This document shows, in pieces, positions 1 to 7,486 of a DNA stretch of 35,733 nucleotides. Numbering within the stretch: the first letter of the stretch is position 1; each line of letters starts with the position of its first letter. Origin of the DNA: Cellulomonas sp. RIT-PI-Y (lineage in GTDB: Bacteria > Actinomycetota > Actinomycetes > Actinomycetales > Cellulomonadaceae); NCBI RefSeq assembly GCF_025642745.1, contig NZ_JANZKP010000036.1, positions 1 through 35,733 on the forward strand, written 5' to 3'. The notes under the pieces were generated by a model. The model was not told the DNA's origin. It was given only the letters and a program-made list of their open reading frames with translations, and did no database searches. The position numbers were made by a program, and so were the translations under genes.

Positions 1-72
1 CGGGTGGGCCGGGGCATCGGAGGGGCGGCCAAACCGTCGCGGCGGGGATTGTCGCCGGTACCGAGGGGCCTT

Positions 73-90
73 CCGGCCTGTTCGGGCCGG
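73..90. other. Short inverted repeat at the left edge
   Basis: CCGGCC and GGCCGG flank a 6-nt loop. It could be part of a terminator of a gene left of the window, but there is no T-run and such repeats arise by chance at this GC content. I see nothing else in bases 1-201. Confidence 0.25.
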
Positions 91-201
91 TCGCAGAGGG
101 TAGGCAGACGGTTGTTACGGCGACGCGCGCCCGGGGAAACGTCCTGGAAACCGCGGAGCCGTGTTCAGCCGTCTCCCAGGATCGGATGGTGCGCTGGTCC
201 G

Positions 202-990
202 GTGCTGCACCACCGACTGGTCCCCGACACCGCCGCCCCGGACACCGGCTGGACCGTGAGCCGTGCCGGGTTGGTCGACGTGAACCCGATCGCCCGGCTG
301 ATGCAGGCCCATCGTCCGTTCATCGACCTGGACGGCGACGGCGTCCCGGACGAGGTCGCCCGTCCCGAGCAGGCGGGGTCGGCCACCCGGCTGATCCTCA
401 GCCACGGCGCCCTGGAGCACGGCGAGGTGTGGTGCGCCCGGGCCGACGACGACGGTCCGGTGGAGGTCGCCGCCGCCGCGGTGTGGCTGCCGCCGGACGC
501 CAGCGGCCTGGCCTCGGACCTGCACCGGGTGATCGCCCGCGAGCTGGAGGTCCCGCTCCGTCCCGCGCCGCAGGACGATCCCGCCCGGGCGCCCCTGCGG
601 TCGATCATGACCGCGACCTCGGAGCTGATCGCCGTGCTGCGCGGGTCGAGTGCGCAGCGGGTGCTGATCATGCTGGCCGACGACCGGGAGGGCGAGCACC
701 GGCTGGACCTGCTGGCCGAGCTGCTCGCCCCGGTGATCACGGCGGAGCTGTCCGCCGGGCGGGAGGCGTTCGCGGTGACCGTCGACCCGGCGCAGGTGGC
801 GGACCTGACCGCGCTGGGGTTCCGTCCGGTGCTGGCGGCGCCGTTGGGGGCGGCGGAACTGTGGCTCGGCGCGGTGCACCCGGCGCTGTACCCGCCGCGC
901 GGGCACGAGCGGACCGGGTCGGCCCCACCCGCGGGCCCGGTCCACCCGGATCTGCTGCCGCCGGCTCAGCCCGCGACGGCGACCGTGTAG
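202..990 (+). CDS. GNAT-like N-acetyltransferase domain protein
   Basis: The protein has 262 residues from the GTG at 202. The stretch WTVSRAGLVDVNPIARLM resembles the first strand and helix of GNAT acetyltransferases. It is followed by a strand pair around AAAVWLPPDASGL and a C-terminal segment ADLTALGFRPV, like the 'GF' motif near the end of GNAT domains. The usual acetyl-CoA loop (Q/RxxGxG/A) is not obvious, so the fold is likelier than the activity. The start is uncertain: the frame is open back to base 4, but residues encoded before 202 are Arg/Pro/Gly-rich and look non-coding; GTG 256 is an alternative. The 3' end overlaps the convergent SpoIIM-like gene by 25 bp. The substrate is unknown. 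Confidence 0.55.
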   Translation: MLHHRLVPDTAAPDTGWTVSRAGLVDVNPIARLMQAHRPFIDLDGDGVPDEVARPEQAGSATRLILSHGALEHGEVWCARADDDGPVEVAAAAVWLPPDASGLASDLHRVIARELEVPLRPAPQDDPARAPLRSIMTATSELIAVLRGSSAQRVLIMLADDREGEHRLDLLAELLAPVITAELSAGREAFAVTVDPAQVADLTALGFRPVLAAPLGAAELWLGAVHPALYPPRGHERTGSAPPAGPVHPDLLPPAQPATATV

Positions 991-1955
991 CCCGCCTCGT
1001 CCTCGCTCAGGTCGCCGGTCTCCCCGGCGCGCACCGCCCGGCGGCCGAGCACGATCGTGTAGGTCCAGAACCCGGCCAGGGCCACGGCGCCGATCCCGAT
1101 CTTGACCCACCACAGCAACGACGACCCGGTGACGAAGCCCTCGATCATCCCGGAGACGAACAGGGCCAGCACCAGGCCGATCGCCACCGTGATCAGGGAC
1201 CGGCCCTCCTCGGCCAGCGCCCGGGCCCGGGGCCGCCCGCCGGGGGACACCCAGGCCCAGAACAGCCGCAGCCCGGCCGCCCCGGCGACGAAGATGCTGG
1301 TCAGCTCCAGGAAGCCGTGCGGCAGGATCAGGCTGAAGAACACCCCCAGGCTGTCGTGCGCGGACATCATCCCGGCCACCGCGCCCACGTTCACCGCGTT
1401 GTTCAGCAGCACGTAGACCGGGCCGACCCCGGTGATGCCGACCCCGATGCACAGCGCCGCCACCCAGGCGTTGTTGGTCCACACCACCCCGGCGAACCCC
1501 GCGCCCGGGTCGTAGTACTCGGCGAAGGCGTTCTGCACGTACTCCTGCTGTTGCTCGGGGGTCATCAGGGCGTCCAGCACCCCGGGCTGGGTGGCCACCC
1601 ACCAGGCGCTGACCGCGGCGATCAGGACGAAGACCGCCGTCACGCCGACCGACCACCAGCGGATCCGGTACAGCGCCGCCGGCAGCGTGAGGACCAGGAA
1701 CCGCGTCACGTCGCGCCAGGCGGGCTCGTGCCGGCCGGCGATGGTCGCCCGCGCCCGGGCCAGCGACTGGGACAGCCGGGTCACGGTGTCCGGGTCGGGT
1801 GCGGCGGAGCGGACCGTGGACAGGTCGGTGGCCGCGGCCTGGTAGAGCCGGACCAGCTCGTCGGCCTCGGCGCCGGTCAGGTCGCGGCGGCGCGCCAGCC
1901 GGTCCAGCCGGTCCCAGGTGGGCCGGCGCACGGCGAGGAAGGCGTCGATGTCCAC
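966..1955 (-). CDS. Stage II sporulation protein M-like (SpoIIM/DUF95) membrane protein
   Basis: The protein has 329 residues and starts at a GTG. A soluble N-terminal helical region (about 1-100) precedes several hydrophobic segments, including those around VGVTAVFVLIAAVSAWWV, ALCIGVGITGVGPVYVLL, FSLILPHGFLEL and ITVAIGLVLALFVSGMIEG. The NN-rich loop and the LPHGFLEL motif are typical of the SpoIIM/DUF95 family. In Bacillus SpoIIM is part of the engulfment peptidoglycan-degradation machine; actinobacterial homologues occur in non-sporulating species next to RDD, MoxR and DUF58 genes, as here, and have no settled role. It is divergent from the RDD gene with 50 bp between them and has a likely leaderless promoter. 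Family assignment is firm; function is unknown. Confidence 0.85.
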   Translation of the reverse strand: MDIDAFLAVRRPTWDRLDRLARRRDLTGAEADELVRLYQAAATDLSTVRSAAPDPDTVTRLSQSLARARATIAGRHEPAWRDVTRFLVLTLPAALYRIRWWSVGVTAVFVLIAAVSAWWVATQPGVLDALMTPEQQQEYVQNAFAEYYDPGAGFAGVVWTNNAWVAALCIGVGITGVGPVYVLLNNAVNVGAVAGMMSAHDSLGVFFSLILPHGFLELTSIFVAGAAGLRLFWAWVSPGGRPRARALAEEGRSLITVAIGLVLALFVSGMIEGFVTGSSLLWWVKIGIGAVALAGFWTYTIVLGRRAVRAGETGDLSEDEAGYTVAVAG

Positions 1956-1962
1956 GCTGGCT

Positions 1963-1968
1963 ACCCTA
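1963..1968 (-). promoter_or_regulatory. -10 box of the SpoIIM-like gene, likely leaderless
   Basis: TAGGGT on the minus strand lies 7 nt before the GTG start. A -10 hexamer at this distance puts the transcription start at or next to the start codon. No Shine-Dalgarno sequence fits in between. Confidence 0.5.
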
Positions 1969-2005
1969 GAGCCCGGCCCGGCGGACCAGACGGCAGGAGG
2001 AGCGG

Positions 2006-2836
2006 ATGTCGCTCGACGTGCGTGACGGCGTGGTGATCGGCGAGGGCGTGCTGCTGGAGAACCAGCCCACCTCCTTCGTCACCCGGGCGCTCGGCGCCCT
2101 GATCGACGTCACCGCCACGGTCGTGGTGTGGGCCCTGGTGCTGCTCGGCTTCTCGATCGCGGGCGGCTCGATCGACGACGACGGCGCGCGGATCCTGCTG
2201 ATCGTGATGATGGTGCTGTTCTTCATCGTGGTGCCGACCACCATCGAGACGCTGACCCGCGGCCGCTCGCTGGGCAAGCTGGCGGTGGGCATCCGGGTGG
2301 TCCGGGACGACGGCGGCCCGATCCGGTTCCGGCAGGCGTTCGTCCGGGCGCTGGTCGGCGTGCTGGAGCTGTGGCTGACCATGGGATCGGTGGCGCTGAT
2401 CGCGTCGCTGGTCCAGCCCCAGGGCAAGCGGCTGGGCGATCTGCTGGCCGGGACGTACGCGATCCGGGTGCGGGGGACGGTGACCGCGCGCCAGGTGGTG
2501 CCGATGCCGCCGCGTCTGGCCGGGTGGGCCGCGGGTGCGGACGTCGGCCGGCTGCCGGACGGGCTCGCCCTGTCGGTGCGGCAGTTCCTGGTCCGGGCGG
2601 CCGGACTGCACCCCGCCTCGCGGGCGGACCTCGGCGGACGTCTGGCGGACGAGGCGCTGCGGCACGTGTCCCCGCCCCCGCCGCCCGGCACCGGGCCGGA
2701 GGAGTTCCTGGCCGCCGTGGTGGCCGCCCGTCGCGACCGGGACTACCGCGCGCTGCTGACGGCGGAGTCGGCGGAGTGCCTGGACGGTGACCGGCTGCGG
2801 CGGCTGCCGTTCCGGATCCCCGACCCGGAGAGCTGA
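2006..2836 (+). CDS. RDD family membrane protein
   Basis: The protein has 276 residues. The RDD domain (about 20-155) shows TRALGALIDV with the diagnostic Arg and Asp, two hydrophobic helices (VVVWALVLLGFSI and LIVMMVLFFIVV), then RGRSLGKLAVGIRVV and the second Asp region KRLGDLLAGTYAIRV. The remaining ~100 residues are soluble and Pro/Ala/Arg-rich, with no domain I recognise. RDD proteins are integral membrane proteins often proposed to be transporters or transport accessories. The start is well supported by a strong Shine-Dalgarno (GGAGGAG) 5 nt before the ATG. It is divergent from the SpoIIM-like gene, a pairing often seen in actinobacteria, and its stop lies 3 bp from that of the MarR gene. 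Confidence 0.88.
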   Translation: MSLDVRDGVVIGEGVLLENQPTSFVTRALGALIDVTATVVVWALVLLGFSIAGGSIDDDGARILLIVMMVLFFIVVPTTIETLTRGRSLGKLAVGIRVVRDDGGPIRFRQAFVRALVGVLELWLTMGSVALIASLVQPQGKRLGDLLAGTYAIRVRGTVTARQVVPMPPRLAGWAAGADVGRLPDGLALSVRQFLVRAAGLHPASRADLGGRLADEALRHVSPPPPPGTGPEEFLAAVVAARRDRDYRALLTAESAECLDGDRLRRLPFRIPDPES

Positions 2837-2839
2837 GGC

Positions 2840-3280
2840 TCAGTCCTCGTCGGCGAGCCGGTGCAGCAGCCGGAACAGCTCGTCCTGTTCGGCGGGTGAG
2901 AGGCGGGACAGCAGCTCGTCGGCCCGGCGCCGTCGCTCGGCGTCCGCCGCGCCGAGCACCGCACGACCCTCCGGGGTCAGAGAGACCAGGGTGGCTCGCC
3001 GGTCGGTGGGATCGGGTCGGCGCTCGACCAGCCCGGCGTGCTCCAGGTCGTCGACCATCGAGGTGATCGAGCGCGGGACCACGTCCAGCCAGCCGGCGAG
3101 GGTCGCCTGCCGCTGCGGTTCGCCGGACCGGGCCAGCACGCGCAGCATCCGGTGCCGGGCCGGGGTCAGCTCCACCGGTGCCAGCTGGTCGCGGACCTCC
3201 CGGCGCATCCGGCGCAACGTGGTGCGCAGCAGCCAGAACAGCTCGTCGGCCGGCCGGGGGTCGTGATCGTGCTCACGCAT
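2840..3280 (-). CDS. MarR family transcriptional regulator
   Basis: The protein has 146 residues from the ATG at 3280 (MREHDHDPRPAD). A dimerisation helix is followed by a winged helix-turn-helix: LTPARHRMLRVLAR, the recognition region LAGWLDVVPRSITSMVDDLE, and a wing with DPTDRRATLVSLTPEGR, the classic MarR D/R-rich wing. An ATG nine codons upstream (3307) is possible, but the 3280 start sits 6 nt behind a TATTCT box, which suggests a leaderless transcript, and gives the family's usual length. It is divergent from an ABC exporter, and a TGAG-N7-CTCA repeat lies between them. The likely role is repression of the exporter and itself, relieved by a small ligand, as known for MarR-type efflux regulators; the ligand is unknown. 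Confidence 0.88.
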   Translation of the reverse strand: MREHDHDPRPADELFWLLRTTLRRMRREVRDQLAPVELTPARHRMLRVLARSGEPQRQATLAGWLDVVPRSITSMVDDLEHAGLVERRPDPTDRRATLVSLTPEGRAVLGAADAERRRRADELLSRLSPAEQDELFRLLHRLADED

Positions 3281-3285
3281 GGGAA

Positions 3286-3291
3286 CAGAAT
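3286..3291 (-). promoter_or_regulatory. -10 box of marR-type gene, likely leaderless
   Basis: TATTCT on the minus strand lies 6 nt before the ATG at 3280. Its expected -35 region falls over the inverted repeat at 3308-3322. Confidence 0.5.
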
Positions 3292-3300
3292 AGCGAGCCC

Positions 3301-3329
3301 CTGACATTGAGAGGTAGACTCACTAAAAC
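3301..3329 (+). promoter_or_regulatory. ABC exporter promoter with embedded TGAG-N7-CTCA operator candidate
   Basis: CTGACA (3301-3306, five of six matches to TTGACA) is followed after 17 nt by TAAAAC (3324-3329). The inverted repeat TGAG-N7-CTCA at 3308-3322 lies inside the spacer and also covers the -35 region of the divergent marR gene. One bound MarR dimer could block both promoters. The arms are only 4 bp, so the operator call is tentative. Confidence 0.5.
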
Positions 3330-3347
3330 TCGATCGAAAGGCCCTCC

Positions 3348-5249
3348 ATGTCGATGCACTCCCCAGGCGGGGGCATGGGCGGACGGGCGATGTACCGCTC
3401 CTTCCGCCTCGACCCCTCGGTCACCCAGCAGAAGCTCACCCGCGACGTGCTGCGCCGGATCGTGGGCTTCGCCCGGCCGTACCGGGGCACGATCACCGTG
3501 TTCCTGGTGCTGGTCGCCCTCGACGCCGCGATCGGCGCCGCCACCCCGCTGCTGTTCCAGCGGATCATCGACCGCGGCATCGTCCCCGGCCGCACCGGCG
3601 TCGTGCTCGCGCTCGCCGCGGTGGTCGCCGTACTGGCGATCGTCTCCGCTGGTCTCACCCTCGCGTCCCGCTGGCTGTCCGCCCGGATCGGCGAGGGACT
3701 CATCCTCGACCTGCGCACCCAGGTGTTCGACCAGGTGCAGCGGATGCCGCTGGCCTTCTTCTCCCGCACCCAGACCGGTGCGCTGGTGCAGCGCCTGAAC
3801 GGCGACGTGCTCGGCGCCCAGCAGGCCTTCACCTCCACGCTGTCCAACGTCGTGTCCAACCTGCTCACCGTGGTGCTGGTGCTCGCCGCCATGCTGTCGT
3901 TGTCCTGGCAGATCACCCTGGTGTCCCTGGTCCTGCTGCCGGTGTTCGTCCTGCCGGTGCGGGCGATGGGCCGCCGCCTGGCCGCGGTCACCCAGGAGAG
4001 CTACCAGCTGAACGCGGTCATGGGGCAGACCATGACCGAGCGGTTCAATGTGGCCGGCGCCCAGCTGGTCAAGCTGTACGGCCGGGCATCCGACGAGACC
4101 CGCACCTTCTCCGAGCGGGCCTCGCGGGTCCGGGACATCGGGATCACCAGTGCGATGTACGCCGCGGTGTTCCGGATCGGCCTGACCCTGGTGGCGGCGA
4201 TCGCGGTCGCCATCGTCTACGGGCTGGGCGGCGTGCTGGCCATCCGCGGCACGCTCACCGTCGGCGTGGTCGTCGCGCTCACCAGCTACCTCACCCGGCT
4301 GTACGGCCCGATCACCGCGCTGTCCAACGTCCAGGTCGACATCATGACCACCCTGGTCAGCTTCGAGCGGGTGATCGAGGTCCTGGACCTCACGCCCTCG
4401 GTGGCCGACCGTCCGGACGCCCAGGAGCTCGGTGACATCAGCGCCACCGCCACGGTCGAGCTGGAGCACGTCGACTTCCACTACCCGGCCGCCGCCGAGG
4501 TGTCACTGGCCTCGCTGGAGTCGGTGGCGCGGCTGCAGACCGAGATCCCCGGGCAGACCCTGCACGACGTCAGCTTCACCGTGCCGCACGGCCACCTGGT
4601 CGCCCTGGTCGGTCCCTCCGGCGCGGGCAAGACCACCATCACCCAGCTGGTCTCCCGGATGTACGACACCACCGCCGGGACGGTCCGGGTCGCCGGCCAC
4701 GACGTCCGGGAGGTCACCCAGGACAGCCTGCGGGACATGATCGGCGTGGTCAGCCAGGACGCCCACATGTTCCACGACACCATCCGGGCCAATCTGGAGT
4801 ACGCCAAGCCCGGGGCCACCGACGCCGACCTCGAGCAGGCACTGCGCCGCGCCCAGATCTGGGGCCTGGTCAGCCGACTGCCCGACGGCGTGGACACCGT
4901 GGTGGGGGACCGGGGCTACCGGCTCTCCGGCGGCGAACGTCAGCGGCTGGCCATCGCCCGGCTGCTGCTGAAAGCCCCGCCGATCGTCATCCTGGACGAG
5001 GCCACCGCGCACCTGGACTCCGAGTCCGAGGTCGCGGTGCAGCGGGCGCTGTCCGAGGCGCTGGTCGGGCGCACCGCGCTGGTGATCGCGCACCGGCTGT
5101 CCACCGTCCGCGACGCCGACACCATCGTGGTGCTGGACCAGGGCCGGGTGGTCGAGCAGGGGCCGCACGCCGAGCTGCTGGCCGCCGGTGGTCTCTACGC
5201 CGAGCTGTACGAGACCCAGTACGCCGCTACAGCCGCCCCGCGGCCTTGA
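3348..5249 (+). CDS. ABC exporter, fused permease and ATP-binding protein
   Basis: The protein has 633 residues. An N-terminal type I exporter membrane domain (about 35-335, six helices) is followed by a nucleotide-binding domain (about 365-625): Walker A GPSGAGKTT near 422, signature LSGGERQR near 525, Walker B VILDEAT near 547, and the H-loop VIAHRLST. Between the A-loop region (FHYP) and the LHDVSF strand there is an extra ~25-residue segment rich in Ala/Glu/Ser. Half-transporters of this type work as homo- or heterodimers exporting lipids, drugs or peptides; no partner half-transporter is present, so a homodimer is likely. It is divergent from a MarR regulator, which suggests inducible multidrug or lipid export. 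Its stop overlaps the convergent DUF58 gene by 23 bp. Confidence 0.92.
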   Translation: MSMHSPGGGMGGRAMYRSFRLDPSVTQQKLTRDVLRRIVGFARPYRGTITVFLVLVALDAAIGAATPLLFQRIIDRGIVPGRTGVVLALAAVVAVLAIVSAGLTLASRWLSARIGEGLILDLRTQVFDQVQRMPLAFFSRTQTGALVQRLNGDVLGAQQAFTSTLSNVVSNLLTVVLVLAAMLSLSWQITLVSLVLLPVFVLPVRAMGRRLAAVTQESYQLNAVMGQTMTERFNVAGAQLVKLYGRASDETRTFSERASRVRDIGITSAMYAAVFRIGLTLVAAIAVAIVYGLGGVLAIRGTLTVGVVVALTSYLTRLYGPITALSNVQVDIMTTLVSFERVIEVLDLTPSVADRPDAQELGDISATATVELEHVDFHYPAAAEVSLASLESVARLQTEIPGQTLHDVSFTVPHGHLVALVGPSGAGKTTITQLVSRMYDTTAGTVRVAGHDVREVTQDSLRDMIGVVSQDAHMFHDTIRANLEYAKPGATDADLEQALRRAQIWGLVSRLPDGVDTVVGDRGYRLSGGERQRLAIARLLLKAPPIVILDEATAHLDSESEVAVQRALSEALVGRTALVIAHRLSTVRDADTIVVLDQGRVVEQGPHAELLAAGGLYAELYETQYAATAAPRP

Positions 5250-6513
5250 GCGCGAGGTAGGTGTCGGCCAGCCGGGGCGCCAGGTCGTCCGGCAGCGCGT
5301 CGACCACCTCCACCCCGCGACCGCGCAGCAGTCCGGCCACAGCGGAGCGCTCCAGCTCGGTGCGCTCCGCGGCGGCCGCGGCCATCAGATCGGTGCGGTC
5401 CGCGCGCAGGTCCTCGACCTCCGGGTCGCGGACGCTGGCCAGCACCACCTGGTGCCGCGACGCGAGCTGGTCCACCACGCCGAGCAGCCCGGCCTCGACC
5501 GCCGCGGGCTCCAGCGCCGACAGCAGCACCACCAGCGCGCGCTGGCTGAGACGTTCGCCGACCTGGCCGACCACGCCGGACCAGTCGGTCTCCACCAGGG
5601 CGGGCTCGACCCCGGCCAGCGCCTCGGCCATCGCGGGCATCAGCCGGGCTCCGGCCATCCCGGCCACCCGGGCACGCAGGGCGCGGTCGTAGGCCACCAG
5701 CTCCACCCGGTCCCCGGCCCGGCCGGCCAGCGCCGCGAGCAACAGCGCCGCCTCGATCTGGGCGTCCAACCGCGGCGCGTCGCCGACCCGGGCCGCGCTG
5801 GTCCGCGAGGTGTCCAGCACCAGCAGCACCCGCCGGTCCCGCTCCGGCCGCCAGGTCCGCACCACCACGTCCGCCCGCCGGGCACTGGCCCGCCAGTCGA
5901 TCGACCGCACGTCGTCCCCGACCACGTACTCGCGCAGCGAGTCGAACTCGGTGCCCTGGCCGCGCACCTGCACCGCAGCGCGACCGTCCATCTCCCGCAA
6001 CCGGGCCAGCCGGCTGGGCAGGTGCCGCCGGGAGGCGAACTCGGGCAGCACCCGCAGCTCGCCCGGCACGGTCAACGACACCTGCCGACCGGCCAGGCCC
6101 AGCGGTCCGGCGGTGCGGATCGTGACCCGGTCCGCCTGCAGGGTGCCGCGCCGGGTGGGCAGCAGGGCGGTGCGGACCCGGGTCGACTCCCCGGGCGGCA
6201 GCGACACGAGGTGCCGGTTCAGGACGGCACCCGCCGACGGCGGCCAGGCGTCCCGGACCAGCCCGCGCAGTCGCCGTCGACCGGTGTGGGTCACCAGCAG
6301 CCGGGACTCGGCGGCGGTGTGCAGCCGGACGCTGCCTGCCGGTGCCTCGCGCAGCACCGCCACGGTCCGCGGTGAGGCGGCCAGGGCGGCGTCCAGCACG
6401 CACAGCGCCAGCACGACCAGGCCCCAGAGCAGCACGGTGCCCGGTGCCGGGAACAGGAACACCGGCACCGCACCCACCGCGGTCAGCGCGACCGAGCGCC
6501 AGGTCAGAGTCAT
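5227..6513 (-). CDS. DUF58 domain protein with vWA-like fold
   Basis: The protein has 428 residues. Two N-terminal hydrophobic stretches (about 8-45) anchor it in the membrane. The DUF58 hallmark EYVVGDDVRSIDWRASARR lies near residue 215. A vWA-like strand, LLVLDTSRTS, carries a DxSxT variant of the MIDAS metal site, followed by the AGDRVELVAYD strand. Such proteins are almost always encoded beside MoxR AAA+ ATPases, as here, and MoxR/vWA pairs are thought to act as chaperones or metal/cofactor loaders. It is last in a five-gene minus-strand operon; the MoxR stop is 1 bp from its ATG (TGACATG), so translation is likely coupled. The client protein is unknown. Confidence 0.9.
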   Translation of the reverse strand: MTLTWRSVALTAVGAVPVFLFPAPGTVLLWGLVVLALCVLDAALAASPRTVAVLREAPAGSVRLHTAAESRLLVTHTGRRRLRGLVRDAWPPSAGAVLNRHLVSLPPGESTRVRTALLPTRRGTLQADRVTIRTAGPLGLAGRQVSLTVPGELRVLPEFASRRHLPSRLARLREMDGRAAVQVRGQGTEFDSLREYVVGDDVRSIDWRASARRADVVVRTWRPERDRRVLLVLDTSRTSAARVGDAPRLDAQIEAALLLAALAGRAGDRVELVAYDRALRARVAGMAGARLMPAMAEALAGVEPALVETDWSGVVGQVGERLSQRALVVLLSALEPAAVEAGLLGVVDQLASRHQVVLASVRDPEVEDLRADRTDLMAAAAAERTELERSAVAGLLRGRGVEVVDALPDDLAPRLADTYLALKAAGRL

Positions 6514-6514
6514 G

Positions 6515-7486
6515 TCAGCGCGGCACCGGCACCGAGGCCAGCACGCTGTCCAGCACCGACTCCGCGGTGACCCCCTCCAGCTCGGCCTCCGGGCGCAGCT
6601 GCACCCGGTGCCGCAACGTCGGATGCGCCAGCGCCTTGACGTCGTCCGGCGTCACGAACCCGCGGCCGGACAGCCACGCCCAGGCCCGGGCGGTGGCCAG
6701 CAGCGCCGTGGCACCACGGGGCGAGACCCCCAGCGAGAGCGACGGCGACTGCCGGGTCGCCCGCACCACGTCCACCAGGTACCCGAGCACCTCCGGACCG
6801 ACCTGCACCCGGGCGACCTCGGCCCGGGCCCGGTCCAGCAGCGCCGCGTCCGCCACCGGTCGCACCCCGGCCGCCCGCAGATCCCGCGGGTCGAAGCCCG
6901 CGGCGTGCCGGGTCAGCACCTCGATCTCCTCCGCGCGCTGCGGCAGCGGCAGGGTCAGCTTGAGCAGGAACCGGTCCAGCTGCGCCTCGGGCAGCGGGTA
7001 GGTGCCCTCGTACTCCACCGGGTTCTGGGTCGCGATCACCACGAACGGCTCCGGCAGCGGGCGCGGGGTGCCGTCCACCGACACCTGCCGCTCCTCCATC
7101 GCCTCCAGCAGCGCGGCCTGGGTCTTGGGCGGAGTGCGGTTGATCTCGTCCGCGAGCATCAGGTTGGTGAACACCGGACCCTCCCGGAAGGAGAACTCCG
7201 CGGTCCGCGCGTCGTAGACCAGCGAGCCGGTGATGTCGCCGGGCATCAGGTCCGGGGTGAACTGCACCCGGGAGGTGCCCAGGTCCAGGGCGGTGGACAG
7301 GGTGCGCACCAACAGGGTCTTGGCGACGCCGGGCACCCCCTCCAGCAGCACATGGCCCCGGCAGAGCAGGGCGATCACCAGGCCGGTGACCGCGGCGTCC
7401 TGGCCGACGACCGCGCGGCCGACCTCGGCGCGCAGGGCGGTCAGCGCCTCGCGCAGATCGGGGGTGGGGGAAGGGGACTCGCTCAC
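6515..7486 (-). CDS. MoxR family AAA+ ATPase
   Basis: The protein has 323 residues from a GTG. Visible motifs are VVGQDAAV, Walker A EGVPGVAKT (49-57), Walker B LMLADEINRTPPKTQ (around 110), sensor 1 VIATQNPVEYEGTYPLPEAQ, the Arg-rich LDRFLLKL, and the sensor 2/lid SPRGATALLATARAW. These define the MRP/RavA-like MoxR group. The frame stays open upstream, but the GTG at 7486 overlaps the DUF4350 stop by 4 bp (GTGA) and starts the protein at the family's usual position. MoxR proteins are thought to remodel or load cofactors into vWA-containing partners; the adjacent DUF58 protein is the obvious partner. Function beyond this is inference. Confidence 0.93.
   Translation of the reverse strand: MSESPSPTPDLREALTALRAEVGRAVVGQDAAVTGLVIALLCRGHVLLEGVPGVAKTLLVRTLSTALDLGTSRVQFTPDLMPGDITGSLVYDARTAEFSFREGPVFTNLMLADEINRTPPKTQAALLEAMEERQVSVDGTPRPLPEPFVVIATQNPVEYEGTYPLPEAQLDRFLLKLTLPLPQRAEEIEVLTRHAAGFDPRDLRAAGVRPVADAALLDRARAEVARVQVGPEVLGYLVDVVRATRQSPSLSLGVSPRGATALLATARAWAWLSGRGFVTPDDVKALAHPTLRHRVQLRPEAELEGVTAESVLDSVLASVPVPR

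Noticed and set aside
186..2036. Very long open frame across the GNAT-like and SpoIIM-like genes
   Set aside because: Composition is Arg/Gly/Pro-rich without any family motif, and it covers two better-supported genes. It is an effect of high GC on stop-codon frequency.
3281..3307. ATG at 3307 as MarR start
   Set aside because: The nine extra residues are not family-like and include the probable -10 box. The 3280 start fits the leaderless pattern.
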